From: Ornithodoros turicata
Lineage: Eukaryota; Arthropoda; Arachnida; Ixodida; Argasidae
Reading direction: 5' to 3'
Length of the DNA: 64,000 nucleotides
Assembly (NCBI RefSeq): GCF_037126465.1
Contig: NW_026999326.1
Location: 1-64,000, forward strand
Of this stretch, positions 45,746 to 57,070 are shown in pieces. The notes beneath the pieces are model-generated. The model saw nothing but the letters and a program-made list of their open reading frames with translations. It did no database searches and was not told the DNA's origin. Position 1 is the first letter of the stretch; each line of letters opens with the position of its first letter. The position numbers and the translations under genes were made by a program.

Positions 45746-45890
45746 CCTACATCTTACCGAGTTCTGTCAGAGTTGGTGTTCTTTCTGCTCAGGAAAAAGG
45801 ATACACAATTGGTGAGCAAGATCATTTTGCAACAGTAGCAAAAACGCCCTCTCAACAAGTGTACAAATACAAAGTTTCTTGGTGCACAAC
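45746..45890. repeat. Interspersed repeat, left half (target of the Gypsy element)
   Basis: Homologous to 39530-39680. It ends in GGTGCACAAC, where ACAAC (45886-45890) is the Gypsy target duplication. The right half resumes at 57194. Confidence 0.65.
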
Positions 45891-46010
45891 TGTTGTGTAG
45901 CGTAGAAGACGGAGATGCCAACGAAGAGGCACGAGTATTTTGTTCGATAGAGCTCGTGAATAAAGTTGCGTTCTGTCTGGGTCAGGATACGTGTCACTTG
46001 CGATGCAACA
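45891..46010 (+). repeat. Gypsy 5' LTR and adjoining primer-binding site
   Basis: TGTTGTGTAGCGTAGAAGAC ... GCGATGCAACA, 120 bp, unusually short. It includes ATAAAG, a likely polyadenylation signal. TGGCGAAGTCGAC at 46015-46027, a few bases after the LTR, has the TGG start expected of a tRNA primer-binding site. Confidence 0.85.
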
Positions 46011-46034
46011 TATTTGGCGAAGTCGACTTTGAAA

Positions 46035-46900
46035 ATGAACTTGCAACCCCCACCACCATTCCTTCTGCTGCCAGGCAAGCCGTCTCTGCCATGGGAAGAA
46101 TGGTTTATGCTTTTCGAGACGTATCTGCATGCCTACGGTGTAAGTGCATTCGACAGCGCGCGCAAGGTATCCATCCTTGTGAATTGCTTAGGAGCGGAAG
46201 GCCAGAAGCAATTCCGCCTTTTACCAGACGTCCAGCAAACGGTTACTATTCCAGCTACCAGTTCTGCTTCTACCCTGACGGACGAGCAAAGTTCGCCAGT
46301 CCCAGATTCACGACGTATAGATGACCCCTACGTTGCTGCTGTTACTAAGCTACGGAAGAGGTTCATCGCAGCTGTCAATAGAACAGTGGAAACATTCAAG
46401 TTCAGGTCCCGCGCACAGTTTGAGTATGAGAGAATCGTCGCGGTGCTCAGAGACCTCGCAGCTTCTTGCAACTTCGGCAGCATGACTGACGAAATCATTT
46501 GCGACCAGCTCGTTGTGAAAACGTCAAGAGAGGAAGTTCGAGACCGCCTTCAACTAGAATCGGAGCTTATGTTAAATTCCGCATTGCTTATCGCCAAGCA
46601 AGTGGAGCAGGCGCTACGAGAGTCTGCTATATTGAACAGCGGTGCTTTTAACTCCGGCGAAGTCGCCGCCATCAGGCAACAGAAGAGAGCAAATTTAAGC
46701 AGTGGAAGCAATTGCTCCCGCTGTGGTTCGTCAAGGCACTTGACAAATAGTTCACTTTGCCCGGCTCGGAACAAGGTGTGCAGCAAATGTAGCAATGAAG
46801 GACATTTGCATCCGTGTGCCAAGGATCCCCTACGGATACCAAGGGACCCCCACGGATGTCCACTCCGTGGACAGTTGAGTCCTGATGGTCTCGCCTACGG
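46035..46900 (+). pseudogene. Gypsy gag-like protein
   Basis: The most likely start is the ATG at 46035 (MNLQPPPPFLLLPGKP), just after the primer site; the frame is open further upstream only through LTR sequence. WEEWFMLFETYLHAYGV and the middle part (KLRKRFI, FKFRSRAQFEYERIVAVLRD, CDQLVVKTSREEVRDRLQLE) resemble capsid regions of Gypsy elements of the Mag type. The end holds two zinc-knuckle-like clusters, CSRCGSSRHLTNSSLC and CSKCSNEGH. The frame runs to 47072, but from about 46890 the conserved protein (protease) is in another frame, so the last 60 codons are not genuine. Confidence 0.75.
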
Positions 46901-47290
46901 AGAAATTCTCCGAAATCCAAGTGCATGCTATACTTCTGCGACTCCTTGCAGATACCGGTTCTTCCGTTTCCCTGTTACCGTCTCAGCTATACGAACAGCA
47001 TTTTTTGGAGTACCCACTGCGACCAGCGGACACCACTGTGTTAAGTTACACCCGGATTGCCATTCTGATTAAGGGCGTGTTTGACGCACCCGTTACGTTC
47101 AGCAGTCGTTCTGCTGCGTGCTCCTTCTACGTAACAAAGGCTGGTACGGCCATCATCGGCATGGACATCTTACAGGCTTTGAATATTGAGTCACTTAAGC
47201 TGTCGTCAAGTGCTGGTCCGGACTCAATTAACCTGAACGTTCTACACAGCACGAGATCTATTTCCAGCAAGATTCTGCTTTGCCGCAGGA
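46885..47290 (+). pseudogene. Gypsy aspartic protease
   Basis: LLADTGSSVSLLPSQLYEQH contains the D-T-G active-site signature, and TAIIGMDILQAL matches the conserved end block of retropepsins (I-I-G-x-D). It lies in a different frame from gag, which may be the normal frameshift arrangement or damage. After about 47290 the sequence changes abruptly to LINE reverse transcriptase, so the protease has no RT partner. Confidence 0.8.
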
Positions 47291-47296
47291 CTAGAA

Positions 47297-48918
47297 GACG
47301 GCGAAGATTGTCCCTACTCACAAGTCAGGGAGCTGCCACATCGTTAATAACTGCCGCCCCATTTCACTCACTTCTATACTATGTAAAATTCTTGAACACA
47401 TAATCTTCGCCAACGTAGTTGAATACCTTGAAGAAAAATTATTCTTCTATCCCTTGCAACACGGGTTTCGGAAGCACTTTTCGTGTGAAACTCAACTAGC
47501 CAGTTTTGTTCACGACATCTTCCTCTACGCGGACAATAATCATCAGACTGACGCCGCTTTCTTAGACTTTCGCAAGGCCTTCGATATGGTGCCGCACTCT
47601 AAGTTTCTATACAAACTCTCTCTGCTTAACCTCGACCAGTATGTCGTCCGATGGGTAGCACCATTTCTGACTAATCGTATGTTGTTTGTTGCTTGCAACA
47701 ACCACTTATCGCCAAATGTACCTGTGCTTTCTGGTGTCCCACAGGGTTCAGTCCTCGGTTCTCTCCTTTTCCTTATCTATATTAATGACCTTCCTTCAGG
47801 CATATCTTCCACGATTCGTCTCTTCGGTGACGACTGCGTAGTGTACAGGCAAATCCTCCCTCCTTCTGACCATGTAACCTTACAAAGCGACCTTTCACTA
47901 ATCCAGCGCTGGTGCAATGAGTGGCAAATGCCTCTGAACATTGCAAAATGTCGCATTTTGTCGTTTTCTCGAGGACGTGTCTCCTGTCTTCCTCCCTTCC
48001 CCTACACTCGAAGTGCTATCACATTAACCCGAGCAGATTCTTACAAATATCTTGGAATCCACCTTTCCGCCAACCTAACTTGGAACGAGCACATTAACCA
48101 CATAATGGCTAACGCTTCTCGCTCACTAGGCTTTGTTAGACGCACCCTCAGGTTGGCGCCCTCCCATCTTAAGCTCCTAACCTTCGCAGCTCTTGTACGA
48201 AGCAAGCTGGAATATGCATCAGCTATTTGGGACCCCAACAGTATCTCTGCGACACCATGGAAGCCATCCAGAATCGGGCTGCCCGTTTCATTTCCAACGA
48301 CTACTCATTCAATACCTCTGTATCCGCATTAAAATCAAATCTTAATCTCGACTCACTCAAACATCGTCACCGTGTTCCCAAGTTAGCGCTCTTCCATAGG
48401 TTCTTTGTCATCTTGCCACCGCATCAACCGCTCATCACCCGCTCGAGCGTCATTTTTCCTCGCACCGACCACACTAATAAGGTCACACGAATACCAATGC
48501 ATTCTCCAAATCATTCTTTTGTTCAACTGCTACCGAATGGAACAACCTCCCATCATCTCTCGCAACTATTATCGACCATACAGTATTTTGTAACACCCTA
48601 TCGCGTTCACTCCACCCACAAGACCACCACGCTTGTATGTAAGTTGCTATGAAATTTTTCTCGTCCCCGTTATCATATCATTTGTTAATTATCTGTACTT
48701 ATGTGAACGGACTCCCTGCTTCACGCTTTAATACTTGTTTTCTTATACGTTTGTACCGTCGTCGTTTCTTTATTTTCCTGTTTACTTACTGCTAATCGTG
48801 TTGTTCTTTTTTGCTTGTTTGTTTGTTTCTATCAAGTTGCTGTAAATGCATCTTACGATCCAGCTCCCATCCCCATGTAATGTCCTCCGGACCCTTGGGG
48901 TCCTTGAAATAAATAAAT
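47297..48918 (+). mobile_element. LINE inside the Gypsy element
   Basis: A non-LTR retrotransposon, 5' truncated at about 47297, ending with GGGTCCTTG and an (AAAT)n tail at 48906-48918. It replaces the RT part of Gypsy, so either the target was deleted on insertion or a rearrangement followed. The 3' end (from ATGCATCTTAC, 48846) is the one shared with 9260. Confidence 0.85.
47300..48652 (+). pseudogene. LINE reverse transcriptase (APE-type, CR1/Jockey-like)
   Basis: RT blocks in order: CRPISLTSILCKILEHIIF, QHGFRKHFSCETQLASFVHD, AAFLDFRKAFDMVPH (catalytic Asp), SGVPQGSVLGSLLFLIYIND, and LFGDDCVVY, where the usual F-A-D-D box has Gly for Ala but keeps both Asp. SYKYLGIHLSANLTWNEHI and KLEYASAIWDP follow. 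A one-base shift near 48235 moves the rest (AIQNRAARFISNDYS) to the next frame, ending at 48652. N-terminal endonuclease and early RT are missing. The clade is not resolved without alignment. Confidence 0.85.
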
Positions 48919-49350
48919 ATTACCCTACATGCTATGATAGGCCGCTGCTACAATGTTGCTAACGCCAAGGAACGCAGCAATGCCGACGCCCTTTCACGCC
49001 TACCTCTACCAAGGTCACAGGAGAGCAGTTCGTCTGAAGAAGATGAAGGCGAACTAGCACGGCGTCATTCAGCAACAGCTGGATCCCCTAAATATTCCTC
49101 AACTGCAAGCTAGCACGCGAGAAGACCCCACTCTGACGAGGGTCCTCACTTTTGTCGATACGTCTTGGCCAACCAATGTGAAGGAGGGGAAAGACGTGGC
49201 GCTGTGCGCACTGGTCCGCGATGAGCTCTCCTCTGTGCAAAGATTACTCATGACAGTAGACAAGATTGTACCGCCAACATTCTTACGGAAGCACGTAATA
49301 GAACTGAGTCACGAGTCTCACCCTGGCATGGCCCGTACCAATCCTATTGG
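48919..49350 (+). pseudogene. Gypsy RNase H end and integrase zinc region
   Basis: Same sequence type as 10318-10741: RSNADALSRLPL, a one-base shift near 49075, then TREDPTLTRVLTFVDTSWP and KHVIELSHESHPGMARTN, where the two His of the HHCC finger are visible. The copy stops at an A-run at 49350 where the ACTGG element begins. It belongs to the LTR-bounded Gypsy element. Confidence 0.8.
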
Positions 49351-49909
49351 AAAAAAAAAAGTATACTGGACAGACTGGAAACCAGTATCGAGTGTCAGTC
49401 CAGATTATTGACCCAGTCTGGATACTGGTATTACTAGATTTATGGAGTATTTGCACTGGTCTTACTGGAGTGTACAGTGAGGACACTGGTTTTACTGGAG
49501 AGTCCAGCGTGGTCACACGAGTGCGCCCATCGGCTTTTTCAAGTCCTGTTCTACATGCAGTGTTGTAGCCTGAAGAGCAAATAAGCAGTGCGATTTAACC
49601 TTAATCTGCATGCATGGTGGTATGGACACTGAAATGCGGAAAAAATCAATCATTATGCCCAGATTTGTTTTCTTTATTATGTCACTTTTGTGTTTTTATC
49701 GAGTTTCTTTTCCTGGCTGGGCAACAAATCCAAAACGAAATCTGCAAGGATTCGATGACTAGTTTTACCTTTGCTTTTTTTGGAAGGTCAGTGAAAAGCT
49801 CAATGTAAAGTGGCATGCCATCTGAAAATAAAAGGTTGGACATAAAACAAAACTGACAATAAAAGGTCAGTGCATGCTGTATTATATCAAGCAGACGCCT
49901 CAACTTGCT
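49351..49909. repeat. ACTGG-rich nested element, copy 2
   Basis: Nearly the same as 10742-11350 but lacking one stretch of ACTGG repeats and carrying a short extra piece near 49845-49866. It interrupts the integrase between the zinc finger and the catalytic core. Gypsy resumes at about 49910 with the ACTTGCATCGACATC part. Confidence 0.65.
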
Positions 49910-50534
49910 CGACTTGCATCGACATCATTGACCCTTTCAACACGCTTCCTGCTTAATATCGTTTCATCATTTCTGTGGTGGACTACTACAGTAAATGGCC
50001 GAAAGCCCGCCTCACGTCGACAGTTACTACGGACTCCACCATCGACTTCCTTACGGGCCTATTCGCAAGAGAAGGACACCCTGAGGTGGTTATCTCTGAC
50101 CATGGCCCATAATTTGAGGCCCGCGCCTCCAAAATGTTTTTGCAGTCGAGGGGTATTGAACATCGCTGTTCGTCTATCTGCCGTCGCCAGGCCAACGGAC
50201 AGGTTGAGTGGTTCAACCGAGTTCTAAAGGATTACATTCAAGCCATTATCGTTTCGCATGGCAACGTTTATCGAGACCTCGAACAATTTCTCGGCGTTTA
50301 CCGTAGCACGCCTCATGCAGCCACTCAGCTTTCTCCTGCCGAACTGCTCCACGGGAGACGCATGAGGAAACTTCTGAATATAGTTGGATTCCCCACATTG
50401 GATGGCGACATCGTACAGGAGATGGCCAACTTGAGGAAACGTATCATTGCTTATCAGCAACAGTCTAAGGTGTGATTCGACAGCAACAAGAAGGTCAAAG
50501 ACCTCTCTTTTCATGCCGGAGACTTTGTCAGGAT
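49910..50534 (+). pseudogene. Gypsy integrase core
   Basis: The frame reads IDIIDPFNTLP, then FIISVVDYYSKWP (first catalytic Asp), FAREGHPEVVISDHGP (second Asp) and NGQVEWFNRVLKDYIQ (Glu). HAATQLSPAELLHGRRMRK follows, all typical of Ty3/Gypsy integrases. It is broken by TAA in place of a Leu/Gln-type codon at about 49954, by TAA right after SDHGP (about 50110), and by TGA near 50473. At 50534 the hAT transposon splits FHAGDFVRI from its continuation at 56774. Confidence 0.85.
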
Positions 50535-53223
50535 CATAGTTCGATGTAACTCGTTACTGGAACTAAGTTCCTTTTTTTGGTAACTTATAACTTAACTCGA
50601 TACTTTTGCGCCGTGATAACTTTCAGAGGAACTCGTTCCTTTTTCGGGTAACTTTGCCGAGTAACTTGACCGAAGTTAGAAGTTACTTTTAATTACTTCG
50701 ATTTTCACGAACATTTTGCTTTCTCTCAGGGTCAGATGGTGAATTGGCTATAGCCACGATTCACCGGTATTCCCTGTCCATTTTAGCAATCTAATTTGCG
50801 GTAGTGGCAGCGTTGATTCGCTTGCCTTCGTCAGCCGCACAGATTAATTCTCCTGACAGTCGCTAGCGGGCAGCGGATTCCATCTTAGCGAGTTTACGCG
50901 CCTGCTGCACAAGCGCGGCGCCACCGTGTCTAGGCGCTTTTCAACAGGTCCCCCAAGGTCGCCATTTTCCCATGTATTTGTTCCTATCCCGATGCGTGCA
51001 ATGCTGGAGGCCGCCCTTAGATACCCCATTGTTACCAGACGTTGGCTTGCGTTTGATTGTAGCGCGCTAAAGATCCAGTTGAAGCACAATCCAAGCCAGG
51101 CCAAGTCACCAAAGGAGAAATGGACGACTGCGCCTGCGGCGCCTGGTACGACAGGTACGCAATGTGATGCACGCAGCCGTGCACTAGATCCTTCCAATCG
51201 ATCAACACCTTTAAAAACGAAAATTAAAAAGTGAAACACGATACAAAAGTTTTTATACGCGTTTTATTTAGACATATAAAGACTAGATTCATTCGCAGAA
51301 ACAACAAAAACATTTTGCCGCTAAACTTAGCGCGCTGTAGTGATCCGGAACGGCAACAGTGGGGTATCTAGTGGCGGCCTTCTTCGTTGCACGCTTTTCC
51401 AAGGTGAGTTTGGGAGACCTGCTTTTCAACCCTTTGCACAAATTGGACGCTACTGAGTTCCGGTGTGCGTAGGAGGACGCAGGTCCACGAACGTTTTGCA
51501 CTTTTATGGAGGAAGGCGGCGCGAATGCATTGGAAAATAAAATGCCTTGGCCACACTTGGCAAGGTTCTACGAATTATGTGAGCAAGATGGGGACTCTGA
51601 TAATTTAAAATTCCGATGCTTGCTCTGTGCCCCTTTGACAAAGTATATCAAAGCATCGAGAACGTCGAACCCAAACCTAAGGAAGCATATAAAGGTGAGG
51701 TTTTGTTTTCCGTCATGTTGGTCAGCGCTAGCTCTCGCATTATAAGGTTACCACTTCGTTGATCGCATAAACTGAGACAGTGTGTTGTAACATGGTGCAG
51801 GCAATGCATTCGTCACACGTAAGCGATATCCAGGACTGCAAACCACAGGCAGCAACTAAGAGAGATTCCGAGTCACATTCGCAAGAACGAGTACTGCCCA
51901 AACAAGCAAAGATACCCCAGTTTACGGCCTCTGGATCTGTTCTTTCGCAAACGCAGTGGGAGCTACTGATTCACAATTTTGTTGTTGGGACGCTCCAGCC
52001 TTTCTCAGTTCTGGATCACCCAGAAACGAAAGCTCTGGCCAAACCGCAAGGCCAAACCTCAAACCTTTGACAACTCACACGTTCGTGAAACGGATGAGTG
52101 CGTCGTACAATGATATGCGTAACAAACTCCGCAGCATTTTAGCACAATGTACACATGTGGCTATGACAGCTGACTGTTGGACATCGTTTCACAGGTAAGA
52201 TCGTGGAGCAGTTGCACCGCAGTGCAGCGTAGGACTAACTTTCTTCGCAGTGTCCCTTGGGGTCTGCGTACGTTTTTGCCCACAGTGAAAACATAATTTT
52301 CCCCAGCGCTATACACAGCAGCATCTTTTGATCATAGGACGTACGTCGGTTTCACAGTCTCATGGCTCTGCAGTGCTACCTTAGAGAGGCGTACTGCCGC
52401 ATTGGCTTGCAAACGCATCAAGGGCCGGGTGACGTTTGACAGCTTGGCTACGGTTATGTGCGCTGTGCTCGATGACTTCAGGATACGGGGCGAACTTTGT
52501 GAAGGCATTCAGGTAGGGTTCACATTTTGACATTCGGTACAACTGGAGGTCATCATAGGACTTTCAGTGCGGACCCTAGTTGGGATCATTACAACACAAG
52601 ATGTTTTTGTGTGCTGCACTCAGAATCTTCGGACAGCCTCCAGAAGATGACGGTGACCTGGAGGGTGACAACATTGAACTTGCCCCTTTGCTGCAGCGTA
52701 CCCCTGAGGATGACAAGGATGAAGCGCTGTTCCTGCCCCCGCATCATCGTTGCTCTGCTCATACAATGAACCTTGTAGCGACAACAGATGCAAGCAAGGC
52801 CGAAAATATTCCAGCATACCACAAAAGCTTGAGAAGGGCGGGTTCCCGCTGCAAAGCTTTATGGAATAAGCAGAATCAGTCTAATATCGCAGCAGAAGCT
52901 ATTCAAGGAGCATGTGGCCGTTACCTCATTGTCCCATGCGTCACGAGATGGAATTCTTTTTGTAACGCGCTTCAGTGTTTAGCAGACATCTTTTCTGAAG
53001 GAAAGGACATCAACGGTGTTTGCAACCGGCTGCAGCTTCAGCGGTTTCAGCACGAAGACAAAGAATTCATTCGGGAATATGTAGAAGTGAGTCAAGTCAT
53101 AACTAAAGCACACTGACGTGACGTAGATGACGCCATAATGCTCAACCATTAATCTCGAGTATAACGTAAATAAAACATAACTATATATATATATATGTTT
53201 GTAACTCAAACGTCGCCATGCCA

Positions 53224-53268
53224 GTACTGGACAGCTGTTTCGGCCTTGTTGGGCCTCATCAACAGTAC
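53224..53268 (-). ncRNA. Type I hammerhead ribozyme motif (minus-strand representative)
   Basis: Reverse-complement version of the same 45-base motif in the left half of the array: stem I, U-U-G-A-U-G-A core, GGCC/GGCC stem II, GAAA, CAGCUG and the GUC site are all conserved. Further copies lie at 53457-53501, 53690-53734 and 53925-53969. The U-for-C core change is present in every copy. Confidence 0.7.
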
Positions 53269-54618
53269 GCAGGCAGGCAACGTTTGAGTGGATGGCGTCA
53301 GAAGGTCACGTAACACGTGATTCCTCCCGTCAGGGTGAGATAACTCACTCACTGAAAGCCCAGTGCAAAGCCAGTGAAGTATAGAAGGAAAAAAATAGCC
53401 AGAGCTCTTTGGCTGCACGTATAGCATATGTTTGTAACTCAAACGTCGCCATGCCAGTACTGGACAGCTGTTTCGGCCTTGTTGGGCCTCATCAACAGTA
53501 CGCAGGCAGGCAACGTTTGAGTGGATGGCGTCAGAAGGTCACGTAACACGTGATTCCTCCCGTCAGGGTGAGATAACTCACTCACTGAAAGCCCAGTGCA
53601 AAGCCAGTGAAGTATAGAAGGAAAAAAATAGCCAGAGCTCTTTGGCTGCACGTATAGCATATGTTTGTAACTCAAACGTCGCCATGCCAGTACTGGACAG
53701 CTGTTTCGGCCTTGTTGGGCCTCATCAACAGTACGCAGGCAGGCAACGTTTGAGTGGATGGCGTCAGAAGGTCACGTAACACGTGATTCCTCCCGTCAGG
53801 GTGAGATAACTCACTCACTGAAAGCCCAGTGCAAAGCCAGTGAAGTATAGAAAGAAAAAAAAATAGCCAGAGCTCTTTGGCTGCACGTATAGCATATGTT
53901 TGTAACTCAAACGTCGCCATGCCAGTACTGGACAGCTGTTTCGGCCTTGTTGGGCCTCATCAACAGTACGCAGGCAGGCAACGTTACAAACATATGCTAT
54001 ACGTGCAGCCAAAGAGCTCTGGCTATTTTTTTCCTTCTATACTTCACTGGCTTTGCACTGGGCTTTCAGTGAGTGAGTTATCTCACCCTGACGGGAGGAA
54101 TCACGTGTTACGTGACCTTCTGACGCCATCCACTCAAACGTTGCCTGCCTGCGTACTGTTGATGAGGCCCAACATGGCCGAAACAGCTGTCCAGTACTGG
54201 CATGGCGACGTTTGAGTTACAAACATATGCTATACGTGCAGCCAAAGAGCTCTGGCTATTTTTTTTCTTCTATACTTCACTGGCTTTGCACTGGGCTTTC
54301 AGTGAGTGAGTTATCTCACCCTGACGGGAGGAATCACGTGTTACGTGACCTTCTGACGCCATCCACTCAAACGTTGCCTGCCTGCGTACTGTTGATGAGG
54401 CCCAACAAGGCCGAAACAGCTGTCCAGTACTGGCATGGCGACGTTTGAGTTACAAACATATGCTATACGTGCAGCCAAAGAGCTCTGGCTATTTTTTTTC
54501 TTCTATACTTCACTGGCTTTGCACTGGGCTTTCAGTGAGTGAGTTATCTCACCCTGACGGGAGGAATCACGTGTTACGTGACCTTCTGACGCCATCCACT
54601 CAAACGTTGCCTGCCTGC

Positions 54619-54663
54619 GTACTGTTGATGAGGCCCAACAAGGCCGAAACAGCTGTCCAGTAC
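54619..54663 (+). ncRNA. Type I hammerhead ribozyme motif (plus-strand representative)
   Basis: Stem I GTACTG (54619-54624) pairs with CAGTAC (54658-54663). The core is TTGATGA (54625-54631). Stem II is GGCC/GGCC with loop CAACAA (54632-54645). The GAAA box is 54646-54649. The palindrome CAGCTG (54650-54655) would form a minimal stem III or a dimeric one, and U-C (54656-54657) is the NUH cleavage position. The only departure from the consensus core is U for the first C of CUGANGA. Equivalent motifs lie at 54153-54197, 54386-54430 and 54852-54896. Confidence 0.7.
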
Positions 54664-55033
54664 TGGCATGGCGACGTTTGAGTTACAAACATATGCTATA
54701 CGTGCAGCCAAAGAGCTCTGGCTATTTTTTTCCTTCTATACTTCACTGGCTTTGCACTGGGCTTTCAGTGAGTGAGTTATCTCACCCTGACGGGAGGAAT
54801 CACGTGTTACGTGACCTTCTGACGCCATCCACTCAAACGTTGCCTGCCTGCGTACTGTTGATGAGGCCCAACAAGGCCGAAACAGCTGTCCAGTACTGGC
54901 AAGGCGACGTTTGAGTTACAAACATATGCTATACGTGCAGCCAAAGAGCTCTGGCTATTTTTTTCCTTCTATATATATATATATATATATATCTTGAAAA
55001 GTTGGAGTTGGATCGGACGGCTACGCAATTACA

Positions 55034-55283
55034 GTTGAAGTAAATGGGAAACAGAAGACGAAAGTAGGGGAAGTAACAACAAATGGAACTTAAAAATTAT
55101 AAAAGTTAGGGAGGATGTCTACGTTACGGCGGAAGCTCTGCCTTCTTCGCTATTTGGTCCCCAAGAAGGCGGAGCTTCCGCCGTAACGTAGAGATCCTCA
55201 CTAACTTTTTATAATTTTTAATTTTAATAAACCATTTTTGTTACTTCTCCTACTTTCGTCTTCTGTCTCCCATTTATTTCAAC
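55034..55283. mobile_element. Palindromic MITE in the hAT intron
   Basis: Left arm about 55034-55148 (GTTGAAGTAAATGGGAAACA ... GCCTTCTT) is mirrored by about 55163-55283 with few differences. Only about 15 bp lie between the arms. No ORF. A target duplication was not resolved; flanking TA is possible. Confidence 0.75.
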
Positions 55284-56773
55284 TATACATATACATAACT
55301 AAACTATATAACATATTATCTAACTTATATGAAAATAAAGACACAAACACGTTTATTTGTTCACAGGTGATGAGGCCAGTGGCGAATGCCTTGGACATCA
55401 TCCAAGGGGATAACAACGTTTTTATGGGGACGCTGCTACCGACAGTAGCCGTTGTCCTAAAGAAACTCGAAAGCACGCAAGCGACAGAACTACGCTTTTG
55501 CAGTCCTCTAGTTGATGCGCTAACTGCTGGAGTAAAAGCACGGTAAAGGACAAATGCGCCCGTAGGACGCTCTGATTCTGCAAACTTTTCACTAAGATCG
55601 AATTCTAAATTTCTCTCACAGGTTCGGCTCACTCATGGCACGAAAATATCTCATCATTGCCACTGCTTTGATGCCAAGATTTAAAACTAACCTTGCATGG
55701 CTGTCTGTCCGTGAACAAACTGCCCTCTACGAGCAGATGAAGCACGAAGTAGGGCAATGGACAAGAAGTGAACCGACTACAAGCCAAGCGGACGAAAGCG
55801 ACGATTTTTTCTCCGTCCTGGATGAAACGAATTTTGGGGAAACTGAAGCTCAGGAACTGGAAAGCTTTTTGTCGCTACTTCGGGATGCACCTCTCTCCGC
55901 GGTCCTTACTTTTCCTGCGATAGCACGAATGTTTTTGAAGTACAATACAGGACTGCCCTCTAGCGCGTCAGTTGAGCGCATGGTCAGTGCCGCGGGAGAT
56001 GTGCTGATCCGAAAACGCGGAAGGCTTAGCGACACCGACATGGAAATGCAGCTGCTGCTTAAACTGAACAGGCACATAATTTAGATAACTGTGGTACGGC
56101 ATGCCTCATTTAGCCCATAACATGGTGTCTAGGTTGTATATAAGTGCATGCATCACATCCCATTTGTACACAAAATGTTGAACCAATAAATATGTCTCTT
56201 TTAGTTGATTAATTTATTGGTGCTTCGCTTTAGTTTTCTTTTTCTCCTTGAGTGGCATCGTCTTATTGAGTCGTCTCACACAGAACAGTCATAGAGCAGA
56301 GATATTTAATAGTGAAACAATGAATTTGCAGCGGAGTATGACACAAGAAAGAAAGGCAGGTTTCAAGCAATAAAAAGGCATGATGCATATATACAATAAT
56401 TATTCAGTGCGGGAACTTATCAGCTGACGAGGGAGCTGCGGAAGTAACACCGTGATATTCAATCAATGATAGTATTCTATTCAGGAAGTAGGAACCGCTG
56501 CCATTGAAATGAAGCTGATCCATTGGGTTCAGCGTGTTGCACTCCTCCGTAAGAAACTCAATGTGGAACTCAACTGTTCACGCGGGCGGCACCTGTGTAC
56601 CGCTATTTTGTATCCAAAGTAACTTTGAAGTAACTCCTTCTTTTTTTTCAGTAACTCTGTAACTTCGAGTTACATTTCAGAGTGAAGAACTTCCTTACTA
56701 ACTTAGTTACATTTTTCGCAAGGTAACTTAACTTGTAACGAGTTCTTTTTGACGGGTAACTTCTCGATCTATG

Positions 56774-56960
56774 GTCAGGATTAAGCTCCTGGGGAACTAT
56801 CCATAAGGCACCCCACACTTCATTCCCCCAACAGAGATCGAACGAGAGACAGGGCAGGCTAGTTTCCAGACCGCAGACGGCAGGACCTGGAATGCAACAC
56901 GGCTTTCAGCCACCGCCTCACAGCAGCTACAACCGTCAGCCGTAACAGATGCACATGTTA
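56774..56960 (+). pseudogene. C-terminal end of Gypsy pol
   Basis: Continues the integrase after the hAT insertion: VRIKLLGNYP, a TAA near 56801, then the block ETGQASFQTADGRTWNATRLS. These are the usual final residues before the 3' LTR in such elements. The rest up to 57070 is non-coding, ending in the purine-rich ATAGGGGAG. Confidence 0.7.
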
Positions 56961-57070
56961 GTTTCGAGCAGCACGGCTAGGACTTGTCCCGTCCACCCCC
57001 ACGCTGTTCGCAGTGCAACAAACGCCCCCCTGAACGATACGTTCCATAGGCATCTTCCAACATAGGGGAG

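Larger units (their letters stand above)
53194..54970. repeat. 233-bp tandem array, head-to-head, hammerhead-bearing (retrozyme-like)
   Basis: Three full units and one partial read one way (53194-53985); four full units and one partial read the other way (53983-54970). The halves meet at a 3-base overlap GTT (53983-53985). TA dinucleotide runs border both sides (53182-53196 and 54971-54992). Units are almost identical. Each full unit contains one 45-base hammerhead-like motif, in eight positions overall. The array lies in intron 4 of the hAT transposase. The 78-codon frames repeated through it (SYKHMLYVQ...) are periodic artefacts. Confidence 0.9.
51506..56084 (+). pseudogene. hAT transposase, six-exon structure, damaged
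   Basis: Inferred exons: 51506-51694, 51801-52194, 52338-52512, about 52525-53085, 55367-55542 and 55622-56084, all with GT/AG introns where clear. Exon 1 has a BED-type zinc finger (FRCLLC, then NPNLRKHIK). Exon 2 ends in MTADCWTS, the hAT block with the first catalytic Asp. Exon 3 reads YVGFTVSW and ALACKRIKGRVTFD. Exon 4 holds LPPHHRCSAHTMNLVATTDA and CVTRWNSF. The last exon has the dimerisation region (FPAIARMFLKYNTGLPSSAS, VERMVSAAG, KRGRLSD). Exon 2 has a one-base frameshift near 52045, and the start of exon 4, where the second catalytic Asp is expected, is degenerate. Intron 4 has grown to 2.3 kb by insertions. Confidence 0.88.
50535..56773 (+). mobile_element. hAT transposon, 6.2 kb, both ends present
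   Basis: The left end CATAGTTCGATGTAACTCG and right end ...GTAACTTCTCGATCTATG form imperfect inverted repeats. The flanks are GTCAGGAT at 50527-50534 and 56774-56781, the 8-bp duplication diagnostic of hAT, and joining them restores the Gypsy reading frame around AGDFVRI. GTTAC/GTAAC words are dense near both ends. The element carries a spliced transposase gene, and in one intron a hammerhead-bearing array and a palindromic MITE. Confidence 0.95.

Noticed and set aside
53206..54914. 78-codon frames (SYKHMLYVQ...) repeated in the 233-bp array as proteins
   Set aside because: Same frame in every unit on either strand, which is a periodicity effect. The unit is better explained by its ribozyme-like RNA structure.
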